From Clostridia bacterium (GTDB lineage Bacteria; Bacillota; Clostridia; UBA1381): 64,000 bases of DNA. Each line of letters starts with the position of its first letter. Position 1 is the first letter of the stretch. Below the pieces are notes generated by a model. The model saw only the letters and a list, made by a program, of their open reading frames with translations. It was not told the origin of the DNA and ran no database searches. A program made the position numbers and the translations under genes. The stretch is from the NCBI GenBank assembly GCA_017443895.1, contig JAFSXU010000060.1, forward strand, positions 62,001-126,000. The letters are read 5' to 3'. Shown here in pieces: positions 62,000 through 64,000 of this stretch.

Positions 62000-64000
62000 A
62001 TGCATTGTATTAAAAAATTCTTGAAAAAATTATCAGTGGCAATCCTGGCAATGAGTGTGGTTGTGGGTGTTTTGCCGATAACGGCGGGTGCTGCGGACAC
62101 TTCGCAGGTAAAGGGCGATAAGGCAATTTCCATTGTAACAGCTCTTAACATTATGGACTCTGACGGTGACGGAGGCGAACTCCTTACACGGCAGGAGCTT
62201 GCAAAGGTCGAGGCACGCTTAAAGCGTATAGATGTAAATTTAATATCCCAAAACCTTACGGGTAACGCATCATATTCAGATGCCATTAAGGTCATTGTAA
62301 CTGCTCTGGGCTACGATATAGCCGTATCGGTGACAGATAATGACGATTGGTACAGAATGGCATTAAAGCTGAAAGTTTTAAATGGCGTCAGGGAAGCAAA
62401 CGGCAATATTACAAGAGAGAATATGGCAATAATGATTTATAATGCACTTGAATCCGAAATGCTTATTCCAAGACATCAGTCTGAAAAGACGGAGTATATA
62501 ATAGATACGGATAAAACACTGCTTGAGAGTGTTTTTAATGCAGTCCATGATAAGGGAATTATAACCCAAACACCATATTCCACACATACTGCAAATAATT
62601 CAAATCATCGTACGGTATATATAGATGATGTTGTATATGTGGATAGGCTGGGACTTGTACCGTCAAGCTATTTAGGCTACTATGTTGATTTTTATGCAGT
62701 GGAAAATGATGATGACGAATACGAGGTAATATGGCTTAAAAAGCGTGATTTTAAAAACGATGCCATAACTGTACAGGCGGAGGATATTTCGGATAAATCA
62801 ACAAGGGAGCAGATGATTTATACAAACATTGCCACAAATTCCGAAAAAAAGGTAAACATTCCCTCAGACGCGGTTATTATTTATAACGGCATACCGACCT
62901 CAAATATCAGCAATATTTATCCCGAATACGGAAGCGTAACCGTTTTGGACAGCGATTATGACGGCAGGTATGATTGTGTGATAATCGAGGCGTACGAGGT
63001 TATGCGCGCAGAGTATATAGATACAAAAAATGAAACGATATACGACTATGAAAACAATTTCACGCTTGATTTATCAAGAGTAGGTATGTACGAGGTTTTC
63101 AAGGACGGCAAGCTGGGTACTCTGGCAACTGTTTCAAAGAACGATACCCTGCTTTTGGCACCGAGCTATTACTCATTCGGAAACAGCATCTCCGATGCCG
63201 AAACGATAGCAATTTATGCATCAAATTATAAAATACGGGGCATTGTTGAGCAAATAGGCAAGGATTACATATATGTAAATGATGCAAAGTATAAAATAAG
63301 CGACGATGCAAGGGAAGAGCTCCAAACCGGTATTTATGTTGAGCTTGAGCTTGACTATTTTGGCAGAGTTTCACGCTGCACGCCGGCGACTGCCATGAAT
63401 AATTACGGATATATCCTATCATACGGACCTGAGGACTGGGACAATGAGAAGGCTGTATATGTAAGAATATTTACGCAGGACGGTGAAATGAAGGTCTTTA
63501 ATTTAAACGACAGTATTATATACAGCGGATATTTGGCAAACGGCACATATACAGAGCAGAGTAAGATTAGTAACGGCACATTCTTAAACCTGCTCAAAAA
63601 CGGTGCAGAGGCTATGAATGAGGTGGTAACATACACTGTAAATACCGACGGAACAATAAAGTCCATACGCTTTGCAGATACATCAAAGGTGAATGACCCT
63701 ATGGCTGATAATAAGAGCGTTCTGATGAAAAATTATGACCAAACCTCTGTAAAGGCAAGAAGTGTTTTTGTCGGCACAAGCTACAGAGTAGATTCTCAAA
63801 CACTCATATTCAGAGTGCCGTCAGGTGGTTATAGCCATAACGATGATGATTATTCGATTTATTCTACAACCAACTTTGAAGAAACAACCTTCTCGCATGT
63901 AAAGGTATACAATGCCTCCGAGAACAAGATTGCAGGCGTTATCGTGCTTGAAAGTGACGATGGCGATGAGCCGTCAGAGGTTATCGGCAATAATGTATTT
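62000..64000 (+). CDS. SLH/stalk-type surface protein, cut by the window edge
   Basis: The ATG at 62000 has AGGAGG at 61987-61992, and the frame stays open to the last base (667 codons seen, no stop). Signal peptide about 1-31 (cleavage near 'TAGAADT'). A degenerate SLH-like region follows (about 40-150: 'LLTRQELAKVEARLK', 'YSDAIKVIVTALGY', 'NITRENMAIMIYNAL'), then repeated beta segments. The last 100 residues visible resemble the protein at the left edge. Surface-exposed; no catalytic motif seen. Confidence 0.75.
   Translation, partial: MHCIKKFLKKLSVAILAMSVVVGVLPITAGAADTSQVKGDKAISIVTALNIMDSDGDGGELLTRQELAKVEARLKRIDVNLISQNLTGNASYSDAIKVIVTALGYDIAVSVTDNDDWYRMALKLKVLNGVREANGNITRENMAIMIYNALESEMLIPRHQSEKTEYIIDTDKTLLESVFNAVHDKGIITQTPYSTHTANNSNHRTVYIDDVVYVDRLGLVPSSYLGYYVDFYAVENDDDEYEVIWLKKRDFKNDAITVQAEDISDKSTREQMIYTNIATNSEKKVNIPSDAVIIYNGIPTSNISNIYPEYGSVTVLDSDYDGRYDCVIIEAYEVMRAEYIDTKNETIYDYENNFTLDLSRVGMYEVFKDGKLGTLATVSKNDTLLLAPSYYSFGNSISDAETIAIYASNYKIRGIVEQIGKDYIYVNDAKYKISDDAREELQTGIYVELELDYFGRVSRCTPATAMNNYGYILSYGPEDWDNEKAVYVRIFTQDGEMKVFNLNDSIIYSGYLANGTYTEQSKISNGTFLNLLKNGAEAMNEVVTYTVNTDGTIKSIRFADTSKVNDPMADNKSVLMKNYDQTSVKARSVFVGTSYRVDSQTLIFRVPSGGYSHNDDDYSIYSTTNFEETTFSHVKVYNASENKIAGVIVLESDDGDEPSEVIGNNVF

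Noticed and set aside
1-64000. CRISPR arrays, prophage, tRNA or rRNA genes, ABC ATPase gene
   Set aside because: I saw no regularly spaced repeats, phage structural genes, cloverleaf sequences or Walker-type ABC ATPase (no LSGGQ) in any frame.

Overview
The window looks like a carbohydrate-utilisation region from the chromosome of a low-to-mid GC, Gram-positive anaerobe of the class Clostridia, probably a gut or rumen plant-glycan degrader. The basis is strong AGGAGG-type ribosome binding sites, lipobox solute-binding proteins, S-layer-homology (SLH) surface proteins, CUT1 sugar ABC transporters without their own ATPase (a shared MsmX-type ATPase elsewhere would be needed), AraC/DeoR control and oxygen-sensitive Fe-S enzymes. 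A Monoglobus-like pectin degrader is only a guess. I see no rRNA, tRNA, CRISPR array, phage genes or transposase.

Layout. (1) 1-11212, plus strand: the 3' end of an SLH-type surface protein, a sugar ABC transporter (binding protein and two permeases), cytosolic GH39-like and GH106-like glycosidases, and a secreted metallophosphoesterase with LamG-like modules. (2) 11307-13415: a GH3 enzyme with its own promoter, ended by a bidirectional terminator. (3) 13478-20052, minus strand: an operon of a U32-like Fe-S protein, THREE paralogous epoxyqueuosine-reductase-like Fe-S proteins, a cupin and a Gfo/Idh oxidoreductase, followed by an AraC gene; a second AraC gene diverges at 20192. (4) 21241-27111: D-aminoacylase, D-amino-acid aminotransferase, a structured intergenic element, a GH38-like protein lacking the nucleophile Asp, and an esterase. 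(5) 27144-28139: a small secreted protein and a 55-residue ORF bracketed by about 75-bp imperfect inverted repeats, possibly a mobile cassette. (6) 28314-39981: a DeoR-controlled sugar or sugar-phosphate catabolic gene set (isomerase, FSA/transaldolase, archaeal-type triosephosphate isomerase, OPA-type transporter, YjbQ-like protein, FGGY kinase, SIS protein, FAD oxidoreductase, GH4). (7) 40330-41976: SGNH esterase and HAD phosphatase. (8) 42257-64000: a 1486-residue LamG/acetylesterase, a second ABC transporter (LplB/YtcP type) driven by a near-duplicate of the esterase promoter, a membrane AraC sensor, an SLH anchor protein, two LamG-type binding proteins, a secreted and a cytosolic alginate-lyase-fold enzyme, and a truncated SLH-type protein related to the one at the left edge.

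How it works together (inference): surface SLH/LamG proteins, esterases and lyases capture, deacetylate and cut an acidic or acetylated polysaccharide. Two ABC systems import the oligosaccharides, cytosolic GH39/GH106/GH3/GH4 enzymes trim them, and the DeoR operon takes the monosaccharide through isomerase, kinase, aldolase and TIM to glycolysis. The least explained parts are the triplicated Fe-S operon, the inverted-repeat cassette and the switch-like RNA element between the two lyase genes.
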